64,000 nucleotides of DNA from Pseudocercospora fijiensis CIRAD86 (taxonomy: Eukaryota; Ascomycota; Dothideomycetes; Mycosphaerellales; Mycosphaerellaceae): NCBI RefSeq assembly GCF_000340215.1, contig NW_006921538.1, positions 3,980,320 to 4,044,319 on the forward strand, written 5' to 3'. Below, one piece after another: positions 25,710-40,247 of this stretch. The notes beneath the pieces are model-generated. The model did no database searches, was not told the DNA's origin, and worked only from the letters and a program-made list of their open reading frames with translations. A program made the position numbers and the translations under genes. Every line of letters starts with the position of its first letter. Positions within the stretch are counted from its first letter, which is position 1.

Positions 25710-25897
25710 TATTACGATATAACACTATTGTATATACGATAGTAGGTAGCGGTTACCATCGACCGCTACGGTCGCTATTGCTACTAATAGTAGGACTATT
25801 ATATAGATAGCTTGCCTCGCGGCACCTTAGAGAATACATTAACTTTTGTACCGTACAACCGTTACGATACCTTCGTACTGTAACCGTGTACCTAGCA
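25710..25897 (+). repeat. C1 3' LTR (188 bp)
   Basis: Direct repeat of 12722-12909. Followed by the second target copy ttttc at 25898-25902. Confidence 0.92.
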
Positions 25898-25902
25898 TTT
25901 TC

Positions 25903-27259
25903 GCCGGCGTTATAAATTAGGACTACTAGCTGTATACCTATCGACTTAAGGAAACTTCTAAAGAAGTTTACGCGCTGTTTTGTTACGCCAATCTCTAAGC
26001 CTAGCGATAAAGAGAGCGAGCTCAGATTCGACAATCGATTAGTATATATACCCTATATAAGAGGGTAGCTAACAAGATTAAGCCTATAAAGGGCAGCGTA
26101 CACATTACCGATAGGTCTAATCCTAGCGGGAATCCTAACTAGCGATAAAAGTGCCTTAATTAGGAGGCGACACTACTACCTAGGGATAGTCCGTACGATT
26201 AGAAGTACATTACTAAAAAGTTTTCTACTATCCTTAAGGGGTTAAGGCTAATAGAGGAGAGGCTTGCGAAAATCAAACCTAGTATCGAGCTTTCGGATCG
26301 TAAACTAGATTTGCTATACGAGCTTCTATATAATCGCGAGGCCGTGTTAGTATATAATTTCACTTACCTAGGTAGAATAAATCCGGAGGTTGCCCCTCCG
26401 TAGAAGATCCGAACGATTAAGCATAAGCCTTAGGCCTACCTAGGTTTTAAGCTAAACCTAAGCCTACGAGGTATAGTTAAGGACATAATACGACAGCGTA
26501 TAAAGGCTAGCACCTTAGAACCTTCCTATGCCTCGTATCGCAATCTATACTTCCTAGTTTAAAAGAAGACAGCTCCTAGGGAACTAAAGAAGTACCGTCT
26601 AATTAACGCTATACAAAAGTTTAACGTAGTTACGATTAGAGATGCTAACCTTCCCCTAGAGACTAATAGGTTCTCGGAAGCTTTTGCTAACTGTGTTGTA
26701 GCCTTACTAGTTAATGTTTTCTCGGGCTACGACTAGATCCCTCTCTATCCTAATAGCCGCGACCTTACTAGTTTCGAGACACCTCTTAGGCTATATAGAT
26801 AAACCACCCTCCCCTAAGGGGCAACTAACTTAGTAGCCTAGTTCGTTCGCATTATAAACCAAGTCCTCGCGGCCTATATCTCCTATATAGCGATGCCTTT
26901 CCTCGACGATATCGGCATTAAGGGCCCTAAAACTAGATACGACAATAAAGAAGTAGAGCCTAGCATCCGTAGGTTCTTTCTCGAATACATTTAGAACCTC
27001 GATAGTGTCCTCTGCGACCTAGAGCGAGCTAACCTAACGGTGTATAGGGAAAAGCTTTAGCTCCTATACAAACGAATAAACATTGTCGGGTTTGTAACTA
27101 ATAAGAACGGCCGCTATCCTAATAATGTACGGGTCCTAAAGATAGTGTCCTAGCCGGATCCTACCTATTAGAAGGATATCCGAACCTAGCTTAGAGTAGT
27201 CTCCTACTTCCGTATCTAGGTCGAGAACTTTACTTTAGTATACAAGCCCTTATACGCCT
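25903..27259 (+). pseudogene. B1 pol, part 1: reverse transcriptase
   Basis: RT in a frame different from B1 gag-protease once C1 is removed. It shows LLYELLYNREAV, then APPQKIRTIKHKP (about 26390), FLVQKKTAPRELKKYRLINA (about 26550-26610), the FSGYD segment, LPQGATN and the catalytic FLDDIGIKGPKTRYD (26899-26943). The RT is clearly related to that of family A (both have DDI-IKGPKTRY) and not to the YIDDIVVFS type of C. C2 interrupts it after tacgcct, within YKPLYA-LLKKDTKFE. Confidence 0.85.
27255..27259. repeat. Target-site duplication of C2, left copy (cgcct)
   Basis: cgcct recurs at 40436-40440. The uninterrupted B2 sequence at 50318-50322 has it once, confirming the insertion point. Confidence 0.93.
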
Positions 27260-27447
27260 TGCTAGGCACACGGTTACAGTACGAAGGTATTGTAACGGTT
27301 ATACGGTACAAAAGTTGATATATTCTCTAAGGTGCCGCGAGGTAAGCTATCTATATAATAGTCCTACTATTAGTAGTAATAGCGACCGTAGCGGTCGATA
27401 GTGACCGCTGCCTACTATCGTATATATAATAGTATTATATCGTAATA
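27260..27447 (-). repeat. C2 3' LTR (188 bp)
   Basis: Direct repeat of 40248-40435 and inverted copy of the C1 LTRs. The inner flank is a pyrimidine run on the plus strand (cctcccccccta), that is, the polypurine tract of the minus-strand element. Confidence 0.92.
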
Positions 27448-27456
27448 GCCTCCCCC

Positions 27457-30400
27457 CCTATAAAAAAGGTCGGCACTGTCTATAGTGTCCTAAAATAAAG
27501 GTCCTTAGTAGGCCGCACCGTAGGAAGGTTTAAGGCAAAAGAGCGTAATAGCGTCGTATAAAGGCTAAGCCTAAACAGTATACTAGAACGGTAATGCTAG
27601 GTGCAGAATCGTATCTCTCTAGTAATAACTACGTCGGTCTTATACTTGCTTGTTGCGACGGTTACGAAGAGCGTCGCGTAAGCTAGTCGGTATAGTCTAA
27701 ACCGCCTTTAGCTACGGCTAAGGCGCGACGGTCTTTATAGTCTTATTATCGGATAGCGAGGTATTAACTGCGTCCGCTATAGTAGTAGCGCGGTCTAACT
27801 AATCGATAGGGATATTAGGGAAGTCGGCACCTAGTAATAGTAGCGTATCGGCGTCGCGTATAGCACCGTATAGCTTAAAGTAGTCGGTTATCTATACGTT
27901 AAGCTTTACGATCTTATCCTTAGTAGTATTGCCTTATACGCCGCCGAGTAGCTTAAAAGCGTCCTCGTTAATTAGGTATAGTATAGGGATTACCTATTAC
28001 AGCGCGACGCGTAAGAAATCGTAGTAAAGATAGGTTAGCGATAGCGTAAGCGACTCCTTTAAGACCGTAGCGGAAAGACGATACTACTAGGCTATCTAGC
28101 GCTTAGTTGCTTCGCGGATCTACGCCTTAGCTAGTATCTATTATAGCTAGTATACCTCGATTGCTACTAACTCGGACTAGCGTATATAGTAGAGAGCTTG
28201 TAAATTAAGCGTACGTATACTAATTGCCGTCGTATTATATTAGTATTGTCCGTAGGCGCCTATAGTATTTTCCTATAGGGCGGGCAAAGGTAGTAAGCGT
28301 ATCGGAAGCGATAGGAGCTTGTACTATAGCTACGCAACCGTATTATTAGGCGGTAGTAGCTAAGCCGTAACTAGAGCCTTCGTAGGCGTAGAGAATAGGT
28401 TAGATAGTAGCGGTATCTTCGACAGTAGGCGAGGCGCTAAGAACGGGCTAGCGGTTAGCTTCTAGCGAGTGTTTAACTTAGTCGATAGTAACGCGCGCGA
28501 GGAATTTAGCTAGATCGCCTTAGTTAGCGGAGCAACCGGCTTAGCCCGAGTCGCGAGCTCTAGAGGGATAATTTTGCCGAAAAGGTACGCGTTAGTAAGG
28601 TCGGTCTCGTCTAGCGAGTAGTTAGGTAACGGTACTAGGAATATATCTATAGGATCCTAAGTATAGTCGATATTATACTACTAGTAATTCTTATTCGTTA
28701 CTATCTTATCGTACTTGAAAATAGTATTGCCCTATATAATACGCTCCTATATACCTAAAGGATCGAAGACTAGATCGGTAGAGGCCGTCTTCGGCAAATT
28801 GTAGAACTATAGCGTTAGCGCGGGCTCTAATCTATTAGGGATAGCGCCGTCCTTAAGCGTCTAGATATAGGCGATAAAGGTAGATAAGGCGTATACCGGA
28901 TCGATCTAAGTTAGCTAGTAGACTAGGCTAAAGTCTACCGGGCATTAACGGTTAAGGAGCAGTAGAGGCATACCTTTGCCCTTATTAGCGGTATAGGTAC
29001 CGTTCTAGTAGCGACCGCTACTAGTAAGCTAAGCGTACTGTTCCGTACGCGACGCATTAGTAGCCTTAGTGTCCGTAAGCGCCTTATTAGTACAGAGGGC
29101 GGATATATAGCCCTCGCCGCGAAGCGTATATACGTTACGGACTGTAATATACCGCTAGGTATAAGCGACGACGTCCTAGGTAATAGCTAGGCGACCTAGG
29201 TTGCGACGGTATAGGTAGGGCAGACTACTAGAATTAAGGGACGACTCGTACTACTTATAGAGCTATATAGCCGACTAGGTACTAAGTTCTATACCGATTA
29301 GTAGCAGCTAAACTGTATAGTCCTTAAGCTAGGAGTCTAGTAGAGGTAGGCGTACTATCGAGAGTCGTCCGGTAGCTACTATCTATAAGAATTAGACTTC
29401 GCCGTAGGTAGTTAGGTCGATCTTATAATACTTCGTCGCTCTAACGTATTCGCTAATAGGTCGCTTGCCCGTCTTTAGGTATTCCTTACCGTAGTTACGG
29501 TAGGATACGTCCTTACCGTTCTTACTACGCTTATATAGGACCGGGTAACCGCCTACTATAATACTATCGCGATATTCTTTTAGGACGAAGTAGTAGAACT
29601 ACTCTTATACGAGGTCGACCGTCTATAGGAAGTATAAGATAGCGCGTACTATAAGACCGACGGCTCTATTACGGATTAGAGACGGTACTAGCTAGAATCG
29701 TAGGTCGCCGGTATAGGTGCTTAAGCTAAGGAAGTTCTCGCGTAAGCGGGTAATATTTACTAGGAGTCGGTACTATAACTTCGCGTAGTAGAAAGTAATA
29801 GTTAGTAGAAAATTCGTATCGAGGTTAGCTAGGTTAGGAAGCTCCTTCAATTCGCCCGCCGTTATAAGCGCTACGTACTCGCTAAAGCGAATCGCGTAAA
29901 TCTCCTACTACGTATCGTAACCGTCCGAGTAGAGGTCGGTCCTAAAGATAGAGTATTTACGGGCGAGATCGTCGTTTACGATTTAGAAGGAGTACGGTTA
30001 TATAAAGAGTGGGTTTTTAAAATCGGTAACTAGCTTGCCTATATACTAATACAATTCGCGTAGAATCTAGAAGCGCCGATCGCTAGCTATAAGGTGTAGA
30101 TAATATAGGTAATACTAAAGCCTTACTAAATAGTATTCGACTATTCGCTTACGCGGACGTAGGCGAAAAAGATTAGGTAGCCGACCGTTAGCGTCCTTAG
30201 CGTAAGCGTTGCGTACGAGCTTCGCGGCCTAGATAAAGCGTACGTCTCTATTCTTATTGCGCTCTATAGGATTAGCGGCGATTAGCGTATCGACTTTCTT
30301 ATTATAGTCCTCGTACTCTACGTACTACCGGATTACAGCTTGTTCGGGCGTCTCGTTAGCGCGAAGGAGACGCTTATTAATTAAAGTCTAGCGCGCGCGC

Positions 30401-32559
30401 TAGCCTCGAAGCCGCTACCGCTCGAACTTAAGTTCTTTAGGGGATAGGACCGGAGGTTCCTTAAAAACCGACTCGATCGGAGTAGCTAGGAGCTTAGGAG
30501 GAGCTAGTACGGGCGCTTATAGCGAGCCGTTACTCGGCGCCTACGTTAGGGAGGCGGTTGCCTATAGTAGCGGTAAATTAGGAAGTATACGCGCTAGCGG
30601 AGATAGTAATTCTAGTAAAGCCGGTCGATTTACGGGTATTATTAACGGTAGTGCCGATTCTAAAGCCGAAGGCGTATTAAGAGGCTGCGCGCTAACGGGA
30701 TTAATCGGGCCGCTTTCCGTACCGTTAGCCGGGCTACTAGACGCGTAGGTAGCGGCGTCTCGGTAAAGGGCAAAGAAGCCCGGTACGATATCCTATAGCT
30801 TCTCGGCCTCTAGGATCTCGACCTATAACGCTTTGCCCTTCTAAATAAACTCCTATTTACCTAAATAGTATAGCGGAGGGTCGTCGTTGTCGATAAAGTA
30901 GTCGGCTATAGCCTTATAGAGCGCTCGGCCCGTCTATCGGCCCTCGCCTAGCAACGCCTTCGCTAGCTCTACTAACTATTTCTTCTTCGTAGTAAGCGCC
31001 GTAACCGCCTATATAAACGACTTCCTATCGAAAACGTAATCTAGATTAACTACCGCGATAACCGCCGGTACGCAATATTTTAGAAAGGAAAATCGTCTAA
31101 TATTAGAGAGCGGATAGTCTAGATTCGGAAGCACTATCGATAGGCTAGTAATAGTCTAACGCTATATAGTACTAAACTCGCTGCCCGGCGTCCCCTACGA
31201 TTACGGGCGAGCTATTATCTCGAGTAAGTCGAAATCGGATCCGTCTATATTATTAGCCGGGGGTAACGGTACTAAGCTCGCTATTAGCGTATCGTTAATG
31301 CGACTACGGCCTAAGAACAACGGTGCGTATCGCTATAACAGTTGTCGGCCGGAGTCCGTTAATACGTAGTACAATTCTATATCTAATCCGTCCTTAGTAA
31401 ACATTAGGAAAGGCCGTATATATCTATTCTTAGTAGCGTAGCTTAATACCGCCTAAACCTCGCCGGTACTTAAACTACCGTTAGTAGAAATAAGCGATAG
31501 CGCCTTACGAAAGGTCTATCGAAGATTGCCTTCCGCTATAGCGAGGATCGTAAAGCCCTCTAACGTCTACGCTAAGTTAATACCGTATTCCTCTAGTCGC
31601 GTTTATTGTAGGTTAAGCGTAGCGTTATCTATCTCTCTACGATGCTCGCCGATCTAATCCGCTATTGCGTCTTCTCTACCTACCGAATCCTTTATCGAGT
31701 TCTCTATATCCTCTAGCTTAGGCGTAGCCGTACGTATCTCGACCGTAGCGTTAGGCGCTATATCCTTTCCGTTCGTTACCTTCTTAAGCTTAGCCGCGAG
31801 CGTAGGAATCTCGATCGGGGTATCTAAGGCTATATCCTCTCTACTCGTTACGGCCCTAGGCTCCGGCGCGGCTATACGATTCTCGACCGTTTCGTCTAAT
31901 ACCGTATCCTCCTTATCCGTTATATTCTCTAGCTCCGGCGCGGCCGTGCGACTCTCGACCGTAGTATCTAATACTATATTCGCCTCGTCTATTAGGTCCT
32001 CTAGCTTAGGCGCGGCCGTATAATTCTTAACCGTAGTGTCTAATACTATATCCTTATTGCTTACCTTACTCTCTAGCTTAGGCGTAGGCGTCGAGCCGGT
32101 AACAAATAAGGACTATCCGGCCGATCCTAGACCGTCTAATAGTAGCGGTTCCCCGCGAGGAGCGTTAATCTTACTATTCCCTATCGCGGTATCCTAAGGG
32201 TCTCGATCCTCGCTTCTACGATATTCCTTAGCTATCGCTCCTTAGAGGAGGTCGAGCGTATCGGCCTTACGGTATAGGCGAGACGCGCGCTATAACTCCG
32301 CCTCGAATAATATAACGTTTAGGCGCTTATATCGCGATCGGTACTATAGAAATTTTTACTAAAAAGCTGCTACTTTACGTTCCCCGCGACGGACGCGGTT
32401 ATCGCGCTCGAGGGCCGTTTCTATTCGTCGTCGGTAATTAATAGAAAGCTCTCTTATCGTCTAGAAAGATCGATACTAAATAAGGGATAGCCCGCGTTTA
32501 CGTATAACGGTTGCCTAAGTAACGTAGTTACGATAACGATATAAGGGTACGCCTAGGCG
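27457..32559 (-). pseudogene. C2 ORF3, unknown function
   Basis: Second copy of the large ORF3, same frame relationship to gag-pol and same order: basic N-terminus, acidic 25-residue repeats (about 32067-31717), Pro-rich linker, basic stretch and long helical region. Only TAG/TAA interruptions are seen in the frame. I can name no function. Preservation of one frame over about 5.1 kb in both copies argues that it was translated before RIP. It lies between the chromodomain end of pol and the purine tract, the position of env or accessory genes in some LTR elements, but the absence of visible signal peptide and membrane spans does not favour an envelope. Confidence 0.58.
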
Positions 32560-32561
32560 GA

Positions 32562-35500
32562 TTACGACTCCGAAGGAGGAGTCGCGCTATAGAGTCGTAT
32601 CGATTTGCGACGAACCGCGAGGGATTATCCGGCCTCGCCTTTGTCGGCGGAGCTAGCAACCTCTAAAAAAGGCTAGCGAGCTCTCGTCCGCTTTACTACC
32701 CTACGGAGGGTACGGGATAGCGGTACCTCCTTTAGAGGGTATACGTTATCGTAGATTTTGCGAAGATCGTCCGCGCCCGTTAAGTCGTCGATATTATACT
32801 ATATATTATAGGCGCTCCTATACCCTTTCTACTTTACTAGATATTAGAGAACGGGCTAGCCTCTTCGGACGACGGTCCGTCGCCTAAGAAAGCGCTCGAT
32901 TTCGTAAGAGTCGCCCTTATCGCTAGAACCTAGACCGTCCTTAGCTACGACGGGCGGGGGCTCGTAATTAATAGTTCTCTTAAAAGGATCTAGGTCTTTA
33001 GGAGCTTTTTCTAACTGCGAAACCGATATTACCGGATAGATACGTATTAATAGCGGCAACTCGAGACGGTAGGCTAGTCGTCCGACCTTCTCGAGAACCG
33101 TAAAAGGCCCTTTAAAACGGTAGCTAAACTTGTACGACTAACCTAGCACTTCGTAACTACGGTATAGGCGAAGTATAATACGGTTACCTAGCTTAAGGAA
33201 TAGGGGCTTATGCTTGCTATTATACCGTTCTTTTATTTTTACGTTCGCTTAAGCAATCGCGTCCTAGACTTCCTTCTAGATATAGCTACGCGCTACCGCC
33301 CTATTATGCGGATAGTCGTATAGTATATCGAGCGAGTCGAGATTCGTCCTTACGCCCGTAGCAACCTCGTTCGGCGACTAACCGGTAGTCGTATTACGGG
33401 AGTTGTTAAGCGTAGCCTATAGCTATAGGATAAACGTCGTCTAATCCTCGCTAGGATAATCCGCTAACTAGTAACGAATCGCCGTCTCGACCGTTTAGTT
33501 AGTTCGCTCGGATTAACTATCGGTTTAAGGGTAGTAGGCCGTAGACGTAGCTAGCTTCGTACGTAGGCGCGAGAAAACGCCCTTAAAGAAGTCGCTTAGC
33601 TAGCGAGGATTACGATTAGCGATAAGCACTACCGGCATACTTATATCTATTAAGCAAAGCCTATCGATTAGAGCGATACCCTAGTCGTAGGCCTTCTAGT
33701 CCTCTTTACCTAGGACGACTGCTACCCGCTTAGACGTCTTATAAGTAATCGTATATAGTGTATTAAATCTATCGGTCGTAACCGGTAAGGCGGTTACGAG
33801 ATCCATCGTTATAGTATAGTATAGGCCCTCCGCATTCTAGATCGGGTAAAGTTCGCCGTAAGGAGCGTATCGGGGGGTACGTAAAAGGAGACACTAGTAA
33901 CAATAATCTAAATAGAGGCGAAGGTAGCGAGCGAGTCGATATATAAAGAAGGAAGCTTAAATGCGGTCGAAGACGCGCTAAAAGCCTTAGTAGCAACGGT
34001 TATCGTAAGCCTACTCGAAGATCTCGCCTATTAAGGCTCGAGAGATATAGAGTCGCTCGCGCCCTAAAGATTAGTTATAGAAATATAAGAGGCCGTCCCT
34101 CTTAAAGAATCGAATACCTAGCGGACTATTAAACTTATTACCTACGAATAGGTCCGGATTTTTGCTACCCTTATACCGAACTAGCGTTTTCGTTACCGAA
34201 GGTATATTAGCTCCCTCCGAATAGAGACGCTCTAAAGCATTCCGCGCCTACGCTTATCGAACTAGTCGCAAAACCCTAGACTAATGTTCGTTATTATCGT
34301 ACGCTCGGTTTAACCGACGTCGGAAATCCGGATCTAGCTCTACTAATATCGTATAGAAGTAGGCCACTTCCTCTAGATCGGCCGAAGAGGGCGTAGCGTC
34401 GGTATAGTAAGAGAGCGGGTCTAAGTTCTCCTCGTCCGGCGTTAGCTTAGGCGACTCCGTATCCCCTAGAAGTCGACTAAGGGCGTCTAGAACTAGGTAT
34501 ATCCGCCCTAGACGGTAAACTATATCGACTCGATATTAGGAAAGGAACATCGATACCCTTACTAATTTTAGGTTCTACTTACCTATATCGGTAGTCGTAG
34601 TTATCGACACCGAGTTAGTAAGACCGACCGCGGTATAGTAGTCTATAAAGATAGTCGTCGGCCTCGATAAAGTATATATTAAATAGCCTACCTTCTTTAC
34701 TATCTATACGATTCCTAAGTATTCGAGCTCTGTCGGCTAATATCGTATCTCCGCCTAAGTTAGGCCTCGGCTTAAGAACAAAATAGGCTAAACCTTATAA
34801 TAAGGAAACAACTGCGCCTTTCCCTTAGATAGAATAGGGTCTAGGTCCCTATCGACATAGTAGAGCACCGCGCTATAGCTAAACTCTTTAGAGGAATCTA
34901 TATTAGCGTATAAGCGACGGTTAGGGTCGAAATAGTATAGGAAGGAGGGCTCTTAGAACATCGATTGCAATAAGCGGAACGCTTTTACTAGCTCGTCGCG
35001 GTGCTAATCGTTCTTACCTAGCGTCGTAACGGCGACGTGCCGGCGACGACTATTGCCGGTAACTAGCGCCTCTTTTAATAAGCGTATCTTCTCCGCCTAT
35101 AGAGGCGCCGCTATCTATACGTAGTATAAGATATATTACCGCAACTAATTAGTTAGACCGAGATAATGCTCTAGCTTCTATACGTTCTCCGGGAACTAAA
35201 GTAAGATAATCGCTGCGATTTTCTCTTTACTCGTAGCTAGACCGAGGCCGCTAATATACTAACCTAAAAGGGTCGCAGAGGGGAAGCCTAAGAAAGTCTT
35301 CTTCGGACTAATGCTAATCCTTACGGCGTCTAACCTCTAGAAGACCGCTTCTAGATAATCGAGATACTTAGGCAACGTCTTTAAAAACACTACGATATCG
35401 TCGATATAAGCTCGCGCAAAGCTACGACAGTCGCGAAGGATCTAATCTAGCTTCCGCTATACGAATTGGATACTATTCGAATATCCTATAATAGCGACCT

Positions 35501-38500
35501 TATACTATTCCTAGCTACGATAAGTATTAATCGTCAATTTGTAACGATCCTCCGGCTTCACGTCCTATTAGTAGAAGAAGGTTAGACAGTCTATAGTGCT
35601 GATATATTAGTACCCTACTAACTGTATAAAGAGATCCGCCTAGAGCGGTATTTAATAGCTATCGGGGATCGTTACCTTATTTAAGGCGCGTATATCGACT
35701 ACCGCCCGCGGCTTATTAATTATACTACCTTTACCGTTAGCAACGCGCTTCTATACGACAAACACTAGAAAGCCGAAGGGCGTAGGCTCGGTTATATACT
35801 ACATCTTCCCCTAGCGGTATAGGTCGTTACATATCTTGTCTACTACTTTACAATCCCTTTTACCTAGGTTAATTATATAGGGGGGCGGCAATAGATCTAG
35901 GTAATTTGGCACGGTTAGGATAGGCATATAATCGTGCTCGGGAATATCGACTACCGTTTAGCGATCCGTAAAAAGCTCTAGGTACCGCTCGACCGCTATA
36001 GCGATTTAGTCTGCCTAGTTATCGTTACCGTAGATCGTTACGCCTAACGTATACCAGTGTTCCCGCTATGTATTTAGCATATCCCGTATAGCCGTAAAAG
36101 CGTTAGGACTCAATCCCGCTAGTCCGTAGTCGGCTACGTCGATATAGTAGGCCCTAGCAATAGTCCTATTACTTAATAAACCGAGTAGCTATCCGGCTCG
36201 AATCGTTACTAGAGTCGTCGTATCGTTACGAATATATATATAAGAAAAATTAGCGTCTACGACCTAATTATACGCCGTTACTAACGGCGGAGCTTATAAC
36301 GACAATCCCTATATATTGCTAGTTAGCTAGACTAAGAAACCGGCGTTAAGAATGAAATCCCGGCCCTTAGGGAGGTCGCCGCCGTACTTAACTAGAGCGA
36401 GGGCGACTATACGCGGCGCTAATATTACGTCCTCCGCTAGCCTTACGGGGCGCTAGACCGACTTCCCTTTCTTGCGCTTAACGGCTACTTTAAAGCGGGC
36501 GTTGTCCTAACTAGCTATAGTAACCGTCCGTATAGGAACATCGATCTTTATTCCCTCTAGGGCAATCGTATCTATACCGACTAGGATTTTTGCCTTTAGT
36601 TTAGGAACTAGGTAAACCTCGCGAGTTATTCGTACTAGGGAGACTGCACCGTCCGTCTTCGCTACCGGGATAAATATATCTAATACGACGTATTCCCTAA
36701 AGCGATACGCGCCGGCAATACCGCCGATTTCGATCGGTTCGCGTAGCTTACGTACCTCTACGTCTAGGTAATAGCTTAAAACGAAGTCTTTTTCCGCAAT
36801 AGTAAGCGTATAGCCGGTATCTAGGCAGACCTATACAGACGCACCGGATAGTAATAACCGAAGAGGGAAAGTTATATATTACTAATTCCGGAATGCGTAA
36901 CCTTGCTAAGCTAACGGAGGCGCCTTCGACTAAATTACTTCTAGGTTTGCCGATACGCGTTCGATAATAGTAGAAGGCGTCGTCGCCCCTACGTACTCCT
37001 TACGAATATACTAGTATAGAAGGTTGCCTAACTTAAATCGCCGCCTATAGACCTTATAAGTATACTTCGTAGAGGTAAATAGTTAGATCGCCGCTAGTAG
37101 GGACGCTTTAGCCTATAGTACCGAGTTTAACGCTAATAGCGAGCGATCGCCTATGTCCGCAAAGTAAGCTCCTAAGCCCGGATCGGAGTCGTATAGGTCG
37201 GTAAAGTAGTCGGCGTTTTCTCCGGCGTTACTAAAATAGCTATAATTATCCGCGTCGGTTCTCCTATTATCCTCCTAACTATCCTCCTAATAGACGTCGT
37301 CGGCTTAGTTAGCATTATTTACGGTATTGCCTACTTTCTTACTATTATCAGCAAAGTTAGCCTACCTACGAGCTCGATCGTTGCGCTTTCTATCCTATCG
37401 ATTAAATAGGCGCGAATCGACTCGCTTTAGGTCTTTCGGGAGGAAGGTAGGGCTACTACCCTTCGACGGTCCTTTACTATTTCCTGCCGGCGGTAGGCGA
37501 TTCTGCTAAGGGGCGTTAGGTAGGCGATTCTGCTAATAGGTATTAGTAAGGCGTAGTAGGTTCGGTCGGTCGGTATCGCGGTTCCGGTAGTTAGGGGATG
37601 CTCTTACTAGAGCGAAGCTCGCTAGAGTATAAGAGGCGTTCCCTTCGTATCGGTTCTACTAGGCAGCCTTACTAGCGCGGCTATTGTTCCTAGTCGTAGC
37701 GTCTTAGCGACGATTAGACGAGGACGAAAGCATATACTCCTAGATTAATACCTGCTTCTCGTAGTACGTAACCCACTTATCGACCTTTATACGACGATTT
37801 AGCTCGTCTATATTTAATTAAAGGCGCGGGTCTATTCGACGGTAAGCTTCTAAGAGCCGGTTCGATTTCCGTACGCCGGCATCCTTAGCGAGTCGCACCG
37901 TCTTAATAATAAAGTCCGTTACTAAACGCCCTAAAGCGATATCCTACCGGTCGTAGCGTTGCTTATCGAGGAGATCTATCGCCTTTATCGGAGGGACCTT
38001 CTATTTCTTGCTAAGATAACGTTCTTAGCGCTTTAGACCGTATCCGCCGCGGAGCTTTACTCGGTTACGGCTAGAAAGGTAACTATAATACTAACTAAGC
38101 GCTACCCCTCGAAAGTAAAGGGAGAGGTTAAGACGAACCGTCTCTTACCCTACGATATAAGTATAATCCTTAGCCGCTTCGATAAAAGCATATACCGAAC
38201 GGTATATTATCTTATTCCCGACTAAGGCGTAGTCTCTCTCGCCGTAATCCGTAACGCTAAGTAGAGGATCGAAGAACCTAAGATACGCTAGATCGAACCG
38301 TAGCCGCTAGGGGCGGGCGTAGTGCCCCTAGATATAACTCGCTTTAGAAACTAGCGCTTCCGCGACGTAGTCCCGAAAATGCTAACGGTATCTACGACGG
38401 CGGGCGTGTCTATAATAACTACTATCTAAGGAGCTATCGTTATCCGACGAGGATTAATCGGAGTCGTCCGAATCCTTACTATTAGATAAAGATCTATCCT

Positions 38501-40205
38501 TACTCGGATTATCCCTATACCGACGGTGTTTCTAGCGTTGCTTCTTGCCTTCCCGTAGTAGACCCTATAAGTCTAATAGCGGAAAGGGCAAAGGCTAACC
38601 CTATATCGGCTTACGAGAGGAATTACCCGGATCGAAGTTACTAGGTAGCGGTAGTAGAGGATCGTCGGGAGGATTTCCGGGTAGATTGCTAGGAGGATTA
38701 CTAGGCGGATTGCTAGGCGGATCGCCTAGCGCAAACCCGCCCTAACGCAAGCGGCTATACCTACGGGCATTTATATATACGTCTACCCTCTACTAGTAAT
38801 CGTATTAACCCGGGTTCGGCTAGGGCGGACTTAGCTTACGCGTAGCCGATAGCGGTAAAATCGCCTGTTCTATTAGAAAGTCTAATACGACTTCGTTAAG
38901 ATAGACTCCTCTCCGTCTAGCTAATTTGCGAAGATAATTACGACGCTAACGGTTTTGCTATATAGCGATATTCGCCCTATCGATCTCCTTAGTTATCTAC
39001 GAGGCGTCTACCGGGGTACGATATTAGAAACGACTACGCGGCTCGTTAGCCTACGGGTCGGCGAGGCCGTCGTTTATTAGAGGCAATTAGCCGCGACCGA
39101 TGTCCTAGAACGGCGACGTCGACAGATCGGAAGGCCCGGTTAACGGTTCCTTAGGGGAAGTCTTAGGTAGAGGCCCCCCTAGCTTCTAAGGATTCTCGTC
39201 CGCCGGGTACCGTAGCTTAAGTAGCCTCTATAAGAAAACCGATTCAAGCGAGCTATTAGGCGAACCGGGACGCTATTCCGGCGGCACGGTTGTTTCTACT
39301 ATAGTAATAGGCGAAACCGTAGGCCGCGGTAGGACTTAAGGCGGTCGGGCTAGTAGGCGCTACTCTACTATAGGTAGTAGATAGATCTCCGGGTAGAATT
39401 AACGGTAATAGCGTAAATCGCGCACCGTTAGGAGCGCGGCTTTAAGCTCCTTAACCGATTTAGTTAGGATTCCTTTATCTACTACCTACTATCCTAAGAA
39501 GTTGTAACCGTTAAGGGCGTCTAGGTAGAGCTCCTCGATTTTAGCCTATAGAGGCGGCGGATTTCCTACGAGCGGGTAATAATATAGAACGTATAAGGTA
39601 AGCAAGTCGATTCGGCCGTACTTTGCCCTAAGCTAGGTCGCGAAGTTCTCGCTATAATCGACGTAGTTCTAAATATAGGAACAGATACGTAGGATATAGG
39701 GCTCTATATCCGGCAATCCGAGATTATAGTACTAGGGCAGCGGTTAAACCGCTAGCTTAGCTAATTTCGAGGCTTCTACCGGAGTTAGAAGCGAGTCCGA
39801 AGGAGCTACGGTAAGCGGGTAAACTATTAGTAAGAGGGTAGAGGCGAGATAGTCTCTAAACGGAGGACAATAACGGAGAACCGACTAAAGGTAGAGGAGC
39901 GTAGCTTATCGGGTAGGTTCTCCTAGGGAAAGCGGCTGCCCCTAGACCTAGGTATAGTAGGCAATTGCTACTAAAGGTAGAAACTACTACTACTATCTCC
40001 TCGGGGTACTAATAGGATCGCCGATAAGGCGCTCGCGCGTCGGTAGGGTATAGTACGGAAGGGTAGTGAATCGAATAGGTACCGTCGTAACGGGTAGGAG
40101 TTAAATCGTAGTAATCGGCGGAAGATCGGTAGGACCCGTAGCTAATCGCGTCGATTCTCGTCGTAGCCGTAACGACCGGGGTCGATTCGGGTAGAGGACT
40201 AGTAG
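32562..40205 (-). pseudogene. C2 gag-pol polyprotein with chromodomain
   Basis: Inverted copy of C1 gag-pol with the same domains: Gag with Pro/Asn repeat (about 38730-38650), protease DTG (about 36821-36813), RT YIDDI (about 35408-35397), RNase H, integrase with the same ANRNP substitution (about 33620-33606) and chromodomain (about 32900-32757). The N-terminal 71 codons are open in another frame (40221-40009, ASILTTSPLPESTPVV), with TTG where an ATG would be expected. Broken throughout by TAG/TAA. Confidence 0.87.
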
Positions 40206-40247
40206 TTAGTATAGAAGCCAACTAAGTATTAAGCGAAGCTACTAAGT

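Larger units (their letters stand above)
12722..25897 (+). mobile_element. Ty3/gypsy chromovirus-like retrotransposon family C, copy 1 (C1), 13,176 bp
   Basis: Bounded by 188-bp direct LTRs and a perfect 5-bp target duplication, inserted in B1 between the gag-protease and RT frames. Internal order: gag, protease, RT, RNase H, integrase and chromodomain in one frame; a very large ORF3 in another frame; then a purine tract. Almost twice the usual Ty3/gypsy length, with the excess nearly all in ORF3. C2 is an inverted copy of identical length. Confidence 0.93.
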